From NCBI GenBank assembly GCA_026645575.1, contig JAPKMW010000060.1:1-64000 (forward strand): a stretch of DNA of 64,000 nt. The letters run 5' to 3'. The notes beneath the pieces were generated by a model that saw only the letters and a program-made list of their open reading frames with translations, was not told the DNA's origin and did no database searches. This document shows, in pieces, positions 7,185 to 15,796 of this stretch; the first letter of the stretch is position 1; the number at the start of each line of letters is the position of its first letter. This stretch comes from Caldilineaceae bacterium. GTDB lineage: Bacteria; Chloroflexota; Anaerolineae; Caldilineales; Caldilineaceae. The translations under genes were made by a program, and so were the position numbers.

Positions 7185-9656
7185 ATGCAAAGCGTGCAAC
7201 GCAACTTGTTCGTGAGCGCAACCATTGGCTTACTGCTCTGGCTGCGCTTCTCCTCACTTTACGCCGGTGTGATTCCCCCATTGCCCCCCAACAGTCAAGT
7301 GACCGACGCCGGGTTGATCAGCCTCGCCGACGCCACCCAACCCACCATTGCCGTCCTCGGCAACACCCTCTACGCCACCTGGCTGGACGAGCGGGAAGGC
7401 TACAGTCAACCCGATGTTTACTTTGCCCAGTCCACCGACGGCGGCGTCACCTGGAGCGCCAATGTACGCGTCAGCACCCGCCCCTATGACGACTGGCCGG
7501 ACGATCCCGTCATTGCCGTCCAGCCTAATGGCACGATCTGGATCGCCTGGTATTTGTTCTACACCGCCGACGCGGAAAAGGTCAATGATGTGCGGCTGGC
7601 TCGTTCCCGCGATGGCGGGCAAACGTGGGAACGCTTTACTGTGGTCAATGGCGTGCCGGACAATGACGATTTGTGGCGCCCCGCCATTGCCGCTGATGAA
7701 AGCAATCTCTACCTGTTGTATCACCTGCGCGGCCAGACCGGCGGCGTCGCTGGCTACGACATCAAACTTAAGGTGGTTGATGCCCAAAGCCTCACGGTCG
7801 CAACAACGGCGGTCGCGGATGCACCGGCGGTTGGGCGGATCACCGATGGCTTGCTCGATGACGGCCCGGCCATGACCCTGGTGCAGCGCAATGGCGTTCT
7901 CTGTGCCGCTTGGGAAGATCGGCGCAGCACCTTTGCCATCTATGGCGCCTGTTCCACCAATCGGGGTGCGACCTTTAGCGCCAATACGGCCATCAGCGGC
8001 GCCAATGCCGTCTACCCGGTACTGGCCCTGGCGCCCGATGGCACGCTCTATGGCTCCTACGCCGCCAGCAGTGACGCTCGCAACAATATCAATTTGCGCG
8101 CCTCGGCGGACAAGGGCGCCACTTGGGGTGATCCCCTCATCGTCACCAACGTGGCGTCGCCCTTCAAGGTGGGCAGTTGGGATTTGGCGGTTGATGCCAA
8201 TGGACAACTGCTGCTGGCGTGGATCAACGACGGATCGAGCGCCAATGATGTGATCTTGAGTACATCGGTGGATCGGGGCCAAAACTTCAGCAGCGTGCCC
8301 ATCGAAGACGGGCAAGGGCAATTCCCAACAGTCTCCGATCCCGCCCGCGTCAAGCTTGGCGCCAGTGGCGCCGATGGCAGTACCAAAGCACACCTGATCT
8401 GGCAGGATAACCGCAATGTCCACGACGAGATCTGGTCAGCCACGGCGCCGCTGGATGGTGTACCGCCCACGGCGCCCCCCGCGCTCCAAGCACAAGGTGA
8501 CGACCACTCCATCTTGCTGACCTGGCAACCGGCGACCGATGCCAGCGGCGTCAGCGGCTATCGGGTCTATCGGGCCACAGCAACCGGCGGTCCCTTTAGC
8601 GAGATCACAACGCTGCTCCAACGCACCACCAGTTACCGGGATGTAGAAGTGCCGCCGGGGACAACCTATTTCTATCGTGTCGCTGCCGTGGACAGCGCCG
8701 GCAACACCGGGCCGGTCTCTAGCGTTGCCAACGCCACGGCGCAAGGTGGGAGCAGCTTGGCGGTTACGGGTCTCATCGCCTACCAGAACGGGCAGGAGAT
8801 CAAGGTGCGCAACCTGATGGATAACACTGAACGCACTCTGGCCAATGTCACAGGGCCACAGTTCGCGCCGGACGGTCAGCGGCTCTATGTCACCAGCAAT
8901 GGCGCCATTCTCTGGCAGCCCCCCGGCGGCGGCCCATTGACCACCTTTGCCGGCCCTTTTGACAGCGCGATTGAATTTGATGTGGCGACCGACAACACAG
9001 CCTTTGCCGTCATTACGCTCCGGCAATTTGGCGCGCCTGGCGTCCCCGGTGGTCTCTGCACGGTGACGGAGCCGCGCTATTTTGAGCGGGTCGGCCAGGA
9101 AAAATATGTGGGGTCGAATGACCTGGCCCTCCAGGTGACGGTGTCCGCCGACCGGCGCTGGATCGCCTACCGCTACGTCGGCTTTTGTAATGTGGCGGCT
9201 TATGGGCAGGTCACGCCAGCCAACCTTTGTCTGGTCGACACGACCAACGGTGAAGAGCGCTGTATCGAAGGGTTGGATGCCACCGACCCGGATTTTGCGC
9301 CGGGCAGCAACCGCATTGTCTTGGCGGCCCCCATTAGCGGTCAAGCGGAAATCTGGCAAGCGGTGGTGCAAGAAGATGGGACACTGACCAACTACACGCA
9401 GTTGACCCGCGGCCCCGCCAACCAACCGTCCCGCTACCCGGCCTATTCGAGCGATGGCAACTGGGTGATCTTTGCCCGTGATACCGACCCTGGCCCCGGC
9501 GAAGCGTTTCGGCTGTTCGTTGTCCGCAATGATGGTCAGGGCATTCGTCCCCTGGATCTGCCCGGCATTGATCCGACCTGGCTCGGTGGTGGCAGTGCGC
9601 CGCCGCTGCCCGATCTACCGAATAAGGCGTATTTACCGACGATCCAACGGCGCTAA
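7185..9656 (+). CDS. Secreted BNR/sialidase-like, fibronectin III and TolB-like protein
   Basis: About 823 residues with a signal peptide (positive N-terminus, SATIGLLLWLRFSSLYA). The first half has repeated BNR/Asp-box phrases (STDGGVTWS, SRDGGQTWE, SVDRGQNFS), the signature of sialidase-type beta-propellers but without a recognisable catalytic set. One fibronectin type III domain follows (ALQAQGDDHSILLTWQPATD, YRVYRA), then WD40-like/TolB-type beta repeats (YPAYSSDGNWVIFARDTD). The protein ends LPNKAYLPTIQRR, matching the short 'YLP' tail I associate with exported Chloroflexota proteins. Start may be 7182 or 7185 (adjacent ATGs after GGGAGAG). Probably a cell-surface or extracellular binding protein. 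Confidence 0.8.
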   Translation: MQSVQRNLFVSATIGLLLWLRFSSLYAGVIPPLPPNSQVTDAGLISLADATQPTIAVLGNTLYATWLDEREGYSQPDVYFAQSTDGGVTWSANVRVSTRPYDDWPDDPVIAVQPNGTIWIAWYLFYTADAEKVNDVRLARSRDGGQTWERFTVVNGVPDNDDLWRPAIAADESNLYLLYHLRGQTGGVAGYDIKLKVVDAQSLTVATTAVADAPAVGRITDGLLDDGPAMTLVQRNGVLCAAWEDRRSTFAIYGACSTNRGATFSANTAISGANAVYPVLALAPDGTLYGSYAASSDARNNINLRASADKGATWGDPLIVTNVASPFKVGSWDLAVDANGQLLLAWINDGSSANDVILSTSVDRGQNFSSVPIEDGQGQFPTVSDPARVKLGASGADGSTKAHLIWQDNRNVHDEIWSATAPLDGVPPTAPPALQAQGDDHSILLTWQPATDASGVSGYRVYRATATGGPFSEITTLLQRTTSYRDVEVPPGTTYFYRVAAVDSAGNTGPVSSVANATAQGGSSLAVTGLIAYQNGQEIKVRNLMDNTERTLANVTGPQFAPDGQRLYVTSNGAILWQPPGGGPLTTFAGPFDSAIEFDVATDNTAFAVITLRQFGAPGVPGGLCTVTEPRYFERVGQEKYVGSNDLALQVTVSADRRWIAYRYVGFCNVAAYGQVTPANLCLVDTTNGEERCIEGLDATDPDFAPGSNRIVLAAPISGQAEIWQAVVQEDGTLTNYTQLTRGPANQPSRYPAYSSDGNWVIFARDTDPGPGEAFRLFVVRNDGQGIRPLDLPGIDPTWLGGGSAPPLPDLPNKAYLPTIQRR

Positions 9657-9717
9657 CCCCATAACAGGATCTTTGCATTTTTCGCTTGGGCATTACGCAT
9701 TTGGCGTAGTCACCAGA

Positions 9718-9748
9718 GACCGTTAGGGTTTTTGAAACCCTAACGGTC
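9718..9748 (+). terminator. 14-bp perfect stem, 3-nt loop hairpin
   Basis: GACCGTTAGGGTTT (9718-9731), loop TTG, then the exact reverse complement at 9735-9748. It follows the secreted protein gene by 60 bases. There is no T-run after it on the + strand, so termination is plausible but unproven; it is also one of many unrelated perfect hairpins in this window. The rest of 9657-9962 holds nothing I recognise. Confidence 0.6.
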
Positions 9749-9962
9749 GGGCAAATGTGTAACGTCGGTAGCTGTACCGCTTTACCAATAAGGGTTGTTT
9801 GCCAAGAAGTTGTCGGTTATAATAAGCTTGCAGGCGCAAAACCTTACTGAAGATCAGCAATGCCCAAGGCGTGATATGCCGGAAGTGGCGTTGCGCCTGT
9901 CGCCTCGTGTGCAGAGCAGTCCTGAAAGTTGGGTAGGCCATCGAGCCGTGGACGAAAAACCT

Positions 9963-10661
9963 ATGACAGTCTTTACCTTCCATTTGGCAAAGAGCAAGAT
10001 TGGCACAACGATCGGCGCTCTCTGTTACCCACCGACCGGGCAGCAGATCCCTGGCCTGCGCCACGCCGAATGTATGACCAAAATGACGCTCGGCGCGCCA
10101 ATCCTGTCACCGGCACGAATGCAACTCAATCATCTGGCGATGTTTGCGGCGTGGGAGAGCCATGCCGCCATCGACGAGTTTCTTGGCGGTACGTCGCTTG
10201 GCCGCGTGTTCGCCAGCGGCTGGCATGTGCGGCTGGCGTTTCAGCGCCGTTGGGGTTATATCACTGAATTCGACGGCCTGGCCGAGAGCGTTGGCCAACA
10301 AGATCCAGCCGCCCCGGTGGTCGCGGTGACGCTGGCACGGATGAAACTACCCCAAGTGCCGCGCTTTATTTATTGGGGCAGGCCGGTCGAAGAACTTGTC
10401 CGTGACCACCCAAGCACAACGTTAGCCATAGCGGCCATCAGGCTACCGCGCACCGTCTCGACCTTCTCCGTCTGGACCTCTCAGCAAGAAATGGTTGACA
10501 TGGTGCGTGGCCATAGCGCCGTGCCGCGACCAGAGCGACACGCGGCGGCAATGGTTGAGCGTCAGCGTAAAGATTTTCACTTCGAGTTCACAACGCTTCG
10601 GTTCAGACCGATTGCCGAGTATGGGCAGTGGGAAGGACGCACTACTATCGTTCCCGCTTGA
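9963..10661 (+). CDS. CrtA (spheroidene monooxygenase)-like protein
   Basis: 232 residues from ATG 9963 (MTVFTFHLAKSKIGTTIGAL). The pattern resembles spheroidene monooxygenase-like proteins: an early beta strand, a central AMFAAWESHAAIDEFLGG, FASGWHVRLAFQRRWGY, and a later VSTFSVWTSQQEMVDMVRG with AMVERQRKDFHFEFTTLRF. The family is thought to adopt a dimeric alpha/beta-barrel fold; CrtA itself oxidises carotenoids. No carotenoid gene is nearby, so a different monooxygenase or heme-related role is equally likely. The frame can be extended to 9795, but that part has no protein-like character. Confidence 0.5.
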   Translation: MTVFTFHLAKSKIGTTIGALCYPPTGQQIPGLRHAECMTKMTLGAPILSPARMQLNHLAMFAAWESHAAIDEFLGGTSLGRVFASGWHVRLAFQRRWGYITEFDGLAESVGQQDPAAPVVAVTLARMKLPQVPRFIYWGRPVEELVRDHPSTTLAIAAIRLPRTVSTFSVWTSQQEMVDMVRGHSAVPRPERHAAAMVERQRKDFHFEFTTLRFRPIAEYGQWEGRTTIVPA

Positions 10662-10680
10662 GATCATGGAGTGAAGTAAA

Positions 10681-10740
10681 ATGAGCGCCTTCTCTGAAAT
10701 TCGACAAATTGACTATATTGAAATCTACGCGGAAATTTAG
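10681..10740 (+). pseudogene. Start of a VOC/HPPD-like gene, stopped after 19 codons
   Basis: ATG 10681 follows GGAGTGAAGTAAA and encodes MSAFSEIRQIDYIEIYAEI then TAG. 'IDYIEIY' resembles the N-terminus of 4-hydroxyphenylpyruvate dioxygenase-type VOC enzymes ('..IDYiEiYVGNA..'). No continuation is visible downstream in any frame. I read it as the leftover 5' end of a deleted gene; with only 19 residues this is tentative. Confidence 0.3.
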
Positions 10741-10778
10741 TTCAGCTTGCATACATCGCCTGTGTTTGCATTGGTTGC

Positions 10779-10820
10779 CTACCGAATAAGTCGTATTTAC
10801 CATTGACTTACCGAGAGTAA
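10779..10820 (+). pseudogene. Leftover 3' end encoding a 'YLP' export tail
   Basis: In frame from 10779 the text is LPNKSYLPLTYRE followed by TAA. It parallels the end of the secreted protein at 9656 (LPNKAYLPTIQRR) in both protein and DNA. Nothing upstream in this frame looks like a gene, so it appears to be the surviving tail of a deleted exported-protein gene. The rest of 10741-10940 holds nothing else I recognise. Confidence 0.4.
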
Positions 10821-10940
10821 TCCTGTAATAGCCTTACCATTTTCTAAACCATCGCTTGCGCTTTTGGCCGTTTCCCAATACAATGCTCCCTTTCACCAGC
10901 TTTTTAGTGGCGGGCCTGCGGCCAGCGGAAGGAGCGACGA

Positions 10941-11900
10941 ATGAGTACGCTATGGTTGGAATTTTGGACAGAGGAAGACGATTTTTGTATCTACGCCGAA
11001 GCCGATGACTACGAGAAAGAGATCACCCTGACCGGCCAGACCAAAACCATTGTTACCCACTTCGACACCATCTACGACATCTTACAAGAGCTAAAAACCG
11101 GCAAAGCCGACGAGTTGACCGCATCGCTCCACTTTCTGAGTGAACGGCTGCTGGCCCCCTTCACCAACCAATTGCAAAAGTGCAACCACGTCCGCTTTAT
11201 CGTCTACGAGGATCTGATCCGCTGCGCCTTTGACCTGCTGCTCTTCGAGGGGCGCTATCTCTTTTTACAACGGAGCGTCTGCTATCAGGTGGATGAAGGC
11301 TATGGCGACGAAGAGCCGCAGATCGAGCTGGGCAGTGCGCTCTTGATCGCCGATCTGACCGCCGACCCCGAAGAGGCGTGCCGACAGGTCGCCAAGCTGA
11401 TTCCTGAGGCCGAATACGCCAAAATGGAGGACGCCGATTTTGGCATGATCAAAGCCGCCGCTGATGAAGTTGATGCTCTGGTTATCAGCGCCCACGGCGA
11501 GTTGGAGGAGGGCAACTATGGTGCGCTCTATCTCAATGAAGAGGAACTGAGCGCCAAGTTGGTCGGCAAGCTGGAAGCGTGGGTGGTCTACTTTGATTCC
11601 TGTCAGCAAGGGGTGAACATGACCTATCTCGACGCCTTTCAAGAAGAGAGTGATATTCAGTTTTATCTGGCGCCAATCATCAGTAACGATGCCGGTGATT
11701 CTTCCACCAAGACGATGGTCTGGTTCTTTACCGACCTGCGGCAACATCTGAATCCAGTGCGCGCTTTGTTCGCTACACGCAAGCGCCTCTTTGAATTTTA
11801 CAATCAGGAGCAGAAGTTAAACATCGTAACGACGCTCAACAAAGCGTTTCCCTTTCGGCTTTATGAATTTGTCGATGGCGAAGAGGGAGATGACGAGTAG
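10941..11900 (+). CDS. Stand-alone CHAT-domain (caspase-like) protein
   Basis: 319 residues, soluble, very acidic. A Rossmann-like core begins at LLIADLTADPEEACRQV (about 135); the putative His of the CHAT dyad is His185 in LVISAHGELEEG, and the Cys is Cys221 in VVYFDSCQQG. CHAT domains belong to the caspase-hemoglobinase clan and can act as site-specific proteases in stress, defence or cell-death circuits. The first ~130 residues are not recognised and may be the regulatory or recognition part. Start has GGAAGGAG 7 bases upstream. It stands as a single gene; a GNAT and a HIT gene follow on the same strand. Confidence 0.75.
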   Translation: MSTLWLEFWTEEDDFCIYAEADDYEKEITLTGQTKTIVTHFDTIYDILQELKTGKADELTASLHFLSERLLAPFTNQLQKCNHVRFIVYEDLIRCAFDLLLFEGRYLFLQRSVCYQVDEGYGDEEPQIELGSALLIADLTADPEEACRQVAKLIPEAEYAKMEDADFGMIKAAADEVDALVISAHGELEEGNYGALYLNEEELSAKLVGKLEAWVVYFDSCQQGVNMTYLDAFQEESDIQFYLAPIISNDAGDSSTKTMVWFFTDLRQHLNPVRALFATRKRLFEFYNQEQKLNIVTTLNKAFPFRLYEFVDGEEGDDE

Positions 11901-12007
11901 GTTGGCCGCAACCGAGATAGGTTAAGTTGCTGCTTTGTCGTATCTTTGCTATCCTACCATGACGGTTATCGTTCGGATACGCAGTCAGCAGGAGGGAAAA
12001 ATCATCG

Positions 12008-12508
12008 ATGCAAACACGCTTTGTCCCAGCAGATTTTCCTGTTCCGCAACGGATTGAACAGGCAACCTATCGTCTCCGTCCGCTGACAACGGACGATGTC
12101 GAGAAGGATTATGAAGCCGTGATGTCCAGCAAAGCGAGTCTCCGCCAGATTTTCGCTGAAAATGACGATTGGCCGGCAGAGGGGATGAGCCTGCAAGAGA
12201 ACTACCGCGATCTGGAACGCCATCAAACCGATTTTGCCGAGCGACGGGGATTTACCTATACGGTGGAAACGCTGGCCGGGGATCGCTGCCTCGGCTGCGT
12301 CTATATCTACCCCAGTCGCCGCGGCGACTATGATGCCAGCGTCTATTACTGGGTGCGTGATAGCGCCAAAGCGCAAGGCGTCGAAGCCCAATTAGGTGCT
12401 TTTTTGCGCGACTGGTTGCGCGCGGCCTGGCCCTTTCAGCGACCAATCTTCCCTGGCCGGGATCTATCGTGGCAAGCCTGGGCGGCGTTGCCGAGCAACG
12501 ACCCCTAA
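12008..12508 (+). CDS. GNAT-family N-acetyltransferase-like protein
   Basis: 166 residues; AGGAGGGAAAAATCATCG precedes the ATG. TYRLRPLTTDDVEKDYEAVM is the usual first strand-helix of GNAT proteins and CLGCVYIYPSRRGDYDASVYY matches the central beta strands. The acetyl-CoA loop (Q/RxxGxG/A) is weak here: 'AKAQGVEAQLG'. It may therefore be a divergent or inactive member. Substrate unknown. Confidence 0.65.
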   Translation: MQTRFVPADFPVPQRIEQATYRLRPLTTDDVEKDYEAVMSSKASLRQIFAENDDWPAEGMSLQENYRDLERHQTDFAERRGFTYTVETLAGDRCLGCVYIYPSRRGDYDASVYYWVRDSAKAQGVEAQLGAFLRDWLRAAWPFQRPIFPGRDLSWQAWAALPSNDP

Positions 12509-12564
12509 ACGGACAAAACCAGCAGGCGATGAGACCGCCGAAGGAGTAACAGAAGGAGCAACCG

Positions 12565-13044
12565 ATGGCTGGAAATTGGAAAGCCGACAACTGGGATACC
12601 TTGATCAGTGGCGAAAGTTGTCCACTATGCGACTTCATTCGATCAGGCAGGGCCGAAGACGATCACGGCATCGTCATCGCCAACTTGACCTTTAGCCGTC
12701 TCTTTCTCGCCAAGAATCAGTTTGTCAAGGGGTATTGTGTACTCATCTGTCATCGCCATGTCATCGAGCCGTTTGAACTGAGCGCTGAAGAACGGGCAAG
12801 CTATTTTGACGATTTGGCCCGTGTGGGCGACGCTCTCCAAAAGGCATTCAATGCTGACAAAATGAACTACAACATCCTGGGGAACGTGATACCGCATCTG
12901 CATACCCACCTTTTGCCCCGTTATTTCACTGATAGCGCGCCCAACCGCCCCATCGATCCGGGGTTAAAAGGACATGAAGTCTATTTGTCACCGGAAGGGT
13001 ACGCGGAACGGATCACGTTGATTCGCTTACATCTTCAAGGTTGA
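12565..13044 (+). CDS. HIT-family hydrolase
   Basis: 159 residues with the histidine-triad motif HLHTHL at His111, His113 and His115, followed by LLPRY. HIT proteins hydrolyse or transfer nucleoside monophosphates (ApnA or aminoacyl-/sulfo-AMP type substrates). An N-terminal ESCPLCDF (Cys19, Cys22) is the half zinc-binding pair common in HIT proteins of this type. AAGGAGCAACCG lies directly before the start. Cytoplasmic; exact substrate cannot be told from sequence. Confidence 0.9.
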   Translation: MAGNWKADNWDTLISGESCPLCDFIRSGRAEDDHGIVIANLTFSRLFLAKNQFVKGYCVLICHRHVIEPFELSAEERASYFDDLARVGDALQKAFNADKMNYNILGNVIPHLHTHLLPRYFTDSAPNRPIDPGLKGHEVYLSPEGYAERITLIRLHLQG

Positions 13045-13054
13045 TAGTGTACTG

Positions 13055-13390
13055 ATGTCTCATCACAATACGGCAAATTCATGGCTCCTGCACTCGCCCC
13101 GCCAACTCACCTGGGTGACAGAACAGTTACCCGACCTCGGCCCGCAGGATCTGCTGTTGCGGACATGCGCTGGGGTGATAAGCAGCGGTACGGAATTGCC
13201 GATCTATCTTGGCGAGTCGTGCGGCCTGCACGCGCCAGCCTATCCATTGACAATGTTGTTCCAACAGAGCGTGACGGCAGCCCAATTGACGGCTACCTTT
13301 GCTGCACTCGCCGACAACGCGATGCGTCCGATCAAGGTGTTTGTTAGCGATCAGGAGAATGATCATGAACCCATTTCTTGCCGTAGATGA
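13055..13390 (+). pseudogene. Zinc-type alcohol dehydrogenase remnant (internal deletion)
   Basis: The first ~75 residues read like the N-terminal GroES-like part of a medium-chain dehydrogenase (LGPQDLLLRTCAGVISSGTE, LPIYLGES, then AYP). The text then jumps to a C-terminal-like end (ATFAALADNAMRPIKVFVS). The catalytic zinc ligands and the Rossmann domain, about 200 residues, are missing. The final 26 bases overlap the next gene's start region. Best read as a deletion relic whose 3' end now supplies the ribosome-binding site of the methyltransferase. Confidence 0.5.
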
Positions 13391-14057
13391 ACGAGCCGCT
13401 TGGGGGCCAGCTTCCTTAGAGATGGCGCTGCCATTGGTGGAGGCCGTTGGCATTCGCCGCGGGATGCGCATCTTGGAGGTGGGCGGCGGGAGTGGACAAA
13501 TTGCCACCATCCTCGCTGCCCACTGGAATATTGCCGTCTTCACCCTGGAACCGTGGCATGGCGGCGAAGAGATCCAGGCGCGTGCGGCTGCCGCCGGTGT
13601 TGAGGACAAGGTCATTGCCCTCAAACTAAACGCCCAGGATCTTCCGTTTGCGGCTGCCACCTTTGATGCTATCATCAGCATCGGCTCCTTTGAGATGATC
13701 GGCGACGAGCGGCCACAAGCGTTGACCCAACTGGTGCGTGTCTTGAAACCAGGCGGTCGGCTTGGCATTGCCGAACCGATGTGTCTACCCGTTCCCATGC
13801 CGCCGACGCTGGCGGAGCTTGAGGCGCGTCATCAGCTTGGTTTTCAGGAAGCGTTTCGGACGGTTGCCTGGAATTGTGCGTTGTTTGAGCAACATGGGTT
13901 GACCATTACCCATCAACATTACTTTGCAGAGGCCGATCAGTGGTGGTTGGACTACGCTGCGGAAAGCAACATCGCAGATGCAGAGAAAGAGTTGATCCGC
14001 AACAATCATGGGCAGTGGTTGTCGTTGGGAATGGTTGTCGGGCAGAAATCGCATTGA
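13365..14057 (+). CDS. SAM-dependent methyltransferase (class I, UbiE/type-11-like)
   Basis: 230 residues from ATG 13365 (MNPFLAVDERAAWGPASLEM), with AGGAG upstream. Motif I is RILEVGGGSGQIATIL, the acidic loop of motif II is FTLEPW, and motif post-II/III appear as FDAIISIGSFEMIGDERPQ and VLKPGGRLGIAEP. This is the common small-molecule methyltransferase fold; the C-terminal QWWLDYA probably shapes the substrate pocket. Substrate unknown. It begins inside the 3' end of a dehydrogenase remnant. Confidence 0.85.
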   Translation: MNPFLAVDERAAWGPASLEMALPLVEAVGIRRGMRILEVGGGSGQIATILAAHWNIAVFTLEPWHGGEEIQARAAAAGVEDKVIALKLNAQDLPFAAATFDAIISIGSFEMIGDERPQALTQLVRVLKPGGRLGIAEPMCLPVPMPPTLAELEARHQLGFQEAFRTVAWNCALFEQHGLTITHQHYFAEADQWWLDYAAESNIADAEKELIRNNHGQWLSLGMVVGQKSH

Positions 14058-14079
14058 TGTCGCCATCCTGAGAATTGCC

Positions 14080-14616
14080 ATGTACGAACTCCACGAAAAC
14101 GAACAATACTTTTTTGCCGAGCCAACCTTGGCCCATCTTGCCGGCTTCCTGGCCCGTTTCAACGCGCCCTGCTGTCTTTGCGCGCCGCTGCTTGGCCGGC
14201 GCCTGGCTGAACAGGGCGTGACCGTGACCATCCTCGACATTGACGAGCGCTTTGCAACAGTGCGGGGCTTTCGGCGCTACAATCTGTATAACCCGGAATG
14301 GCTGGATCAGGAGTTCGACCTGATCGTCTGCGACCCGCCCTTTTTCAATGTTTCGTTGTCCCAGTTGTTTACAGCGATCCGCCTCCTCAGTCATCACCGT
14401 TTTGACCAGCCGCTCTTGATCAGCTATCTCCAACGGCGGTCAGCGGCGATTCTGGGGGCCTTTGCACCGTTTGGGTTACAACCAACGGGCTATCTTCCTC
14501 AATACCAAACCGTTCAGCCCGTGGAACGCAACCAGATCGAATTTTTTGGGAATCTTGCTGCTGAGCAGCTTCTTGCGCTCAATGATGCGACCAATCCACA
14601 ACCGATAAAGCAATAA
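14080..14616 (+). CDS. N6-adenine-methyltransferase-like / EEF1A-lysine-MTase-type protein
   Basis: 178 residues starting MYELHENEQYFFAEPTLAHL, the usual opening of the N6_Mlase/EFM5 family ('..yFf.e.T'). The catalytic motif is CDPPFF (DPPF class, as in DNA/RNA adenine and some protein lysine methyltransferases), preceded by VTVTILDIDERFA. Eukaryotic relatives methylate translation elongation factor 1A; bacterial ones are uncharacterised. The GxGxG SAM loop is degenerate here (CLCAPLLGRR). Follows the class I methyltransferase by 22 bases and is probably co-transcribed. Confidence 0.65.
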   Translation: MYELHENEQYFFAEPTLAHLAGFLARFNAPCCLCAPLLGRRLAEQGVTVTILDIDERFATVRGFRRYNLYNPEWLDQEFDLIVCDPPFFNVSLSQLFTAIRLLSHHRFDQPLLISYLQRRSAAILGAFAPFGLQPTGYLPQYQTVQPVERNQIEFFGNLAAEQLLALNDATNPQPIKQ

Positions 14617-14734
14617 TTTGTCGAACTCAACGGTAGCTTTTACGATCATCAGATAAGCTTTGCACAAGCTAGGGCCGGAGAGACTTCCGGCCCTGTATAC
14701 TGCATTTTCGTGCGAAAGGCGTTTAGCCACAGCT

Positions 14735-15280
14735 ATGAACGACTATGCTCTGCTCTTCCAGCCAACCGTTTGGCCCAGCGGGCCAACCATCGTGCAGTTT
14801 GAAAGCGGTGAACCGCCACCAGAGCAGCTCATCAGCAACGTCAACGCCGTGCCGGTGACAACTGACGGTCAGTGGGTGGTAATCCAGCTTGCCAGCGGCG
14901 AATGGGAGATCCCCGGCGGCACGGTTGAGCCGGGCGAACCACCACTGGCCGCGCTGCAACGGGAGTTGTTGGAAGAAGCCGGCGCAAAGATCCAATCGGC
15001 AACCTATATTGGCGCCTTGCGGATGGAGTCGCAGGCCGAGAAACCCTTTCGCCCCCATCTGCCCCACCCGGTTGCTTATCGTGCGGTCTATCTGTGTGAA
15101 GTATTGCTGATTGGCCCGCCGCAAATTCCAGTGGTGGATGGCGAACAGATTACGGCGGTCAAACAGTGTTCACTGGCTGAGGCGATGGCTTGCTTTACTA
15201 GCATGGATCGTGGCGAGCTTGCCGAATTATACCGTTTTGCGGCAGCGCACCATGAAAGCATACATAGCTCTTTTTTGTGA
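14735..15280 (+). CDS. Nudix hydrolase
   Basis: 181 residues with a complete Nudix box: GTVEPGE, seven residues, then RELLEEAGA. It hydrolyses a nucleoside diphosphate linked to another group; the specific substrate cannot be read from the box. A long insertion after the box (EKPFRPHLPHPVAYRAVYLC) is unusual for MutT types. The start at 14735 is chosen because protein-like text begins there; no strong Shine-Dalgarno is visible. Confidence 0.85.
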   Translation: MNDYALLFQPTVWPSGPTIVQFESGEPPPEQLISNVNAVPVTTDGQWVVIQLASGEWEIPGGTVEPGEPPLAALQRELLEEAGAKIQSATYIGALRMESQAEKPFRPHLPHPVAYRAVYLCEVLLIGPPQIPVVDGEQITAVKQCSLAEAMACFTSMDRGELAELYRFAAAHHESIHSSFL

Positions 15281-15409
15281 TTGCACAGGCAGATGGATAG
15301 AGGAAACGAGTTATAGAAACGATCCGACAACGTAAAACAAAATCTTCTCGTCGGCACAAATACATGGTAAAATATTTCTGTTGGTAAAGGCAACCAAGAG
15401 AGACAGGCG

Positions 15410-15790
15410 ATGGTGAAAGTAATGGTAGATGGTATCCTAAACTACGATGAACTAAGCGACACATTGTACATTTCATTTGCACCAGGTGAGAAGGCGACCG
15501 GCATCGAGTTAAACGATAGCATTTTACTGCGCATTAATAAGCCAGAAAGACGCGCCGTTGGCATTACGATTTTCAATTACTCGTATCTTGCGCAAAAGAC
15601 GCCTACTGGTTTCCGCAGCTTACCCTTGACTGGATTAGACGAATTATCACCGGCCTTACGCGAACTAGCGCTCGATCTTCTCACACAACCACCAGTCAGC
15701 GAATTTCTGATGATTTCAACCTATACGCCTTCGTTGACAGAGAATATACCCATTACATCACTGCAACAAGCATTTGCGCTCGCTTCTTGA
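15410..15790 (+). CDS. DUF2283 family protein
   Basis: 126 residues. The opening LNYDELSDTLYISFAPGEKA followed by ELNDSILLRIN is the DUF2283 signature, usually seen in 60-100-residue proteins next to small toxin-like genes. The C-terminal half (LLTQPPVSEFLMISTYTPSL) is shared with the second DUF2283 gene of this window at 37198 (LRRPPLIEFLTLSSYTPAH). No toxin partner is adjacent here; a lipocalin-like gene follows by 6 bases. Confidence 0.75.
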   Translation: MVKVMVDGILNYDELSDTLYISFAPGEKATGIELNDSILLRINKPERRAVGITIFNYSYLAQKTPTGFRSLPLTGLDELSPALRELALDLLTQPPVSEFLMISTYTPSLTENIPITSLQQAFALAS

Positions 15791-15796
15791 TCTGCT

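Noticed and set aside
7254..9425. Two long minus-strand frames (389 and 329 codons)
   Set aside because: Both are opposite the secreted BNR/FN3 protein and show no domain motif, signal or ribosome-binding site.
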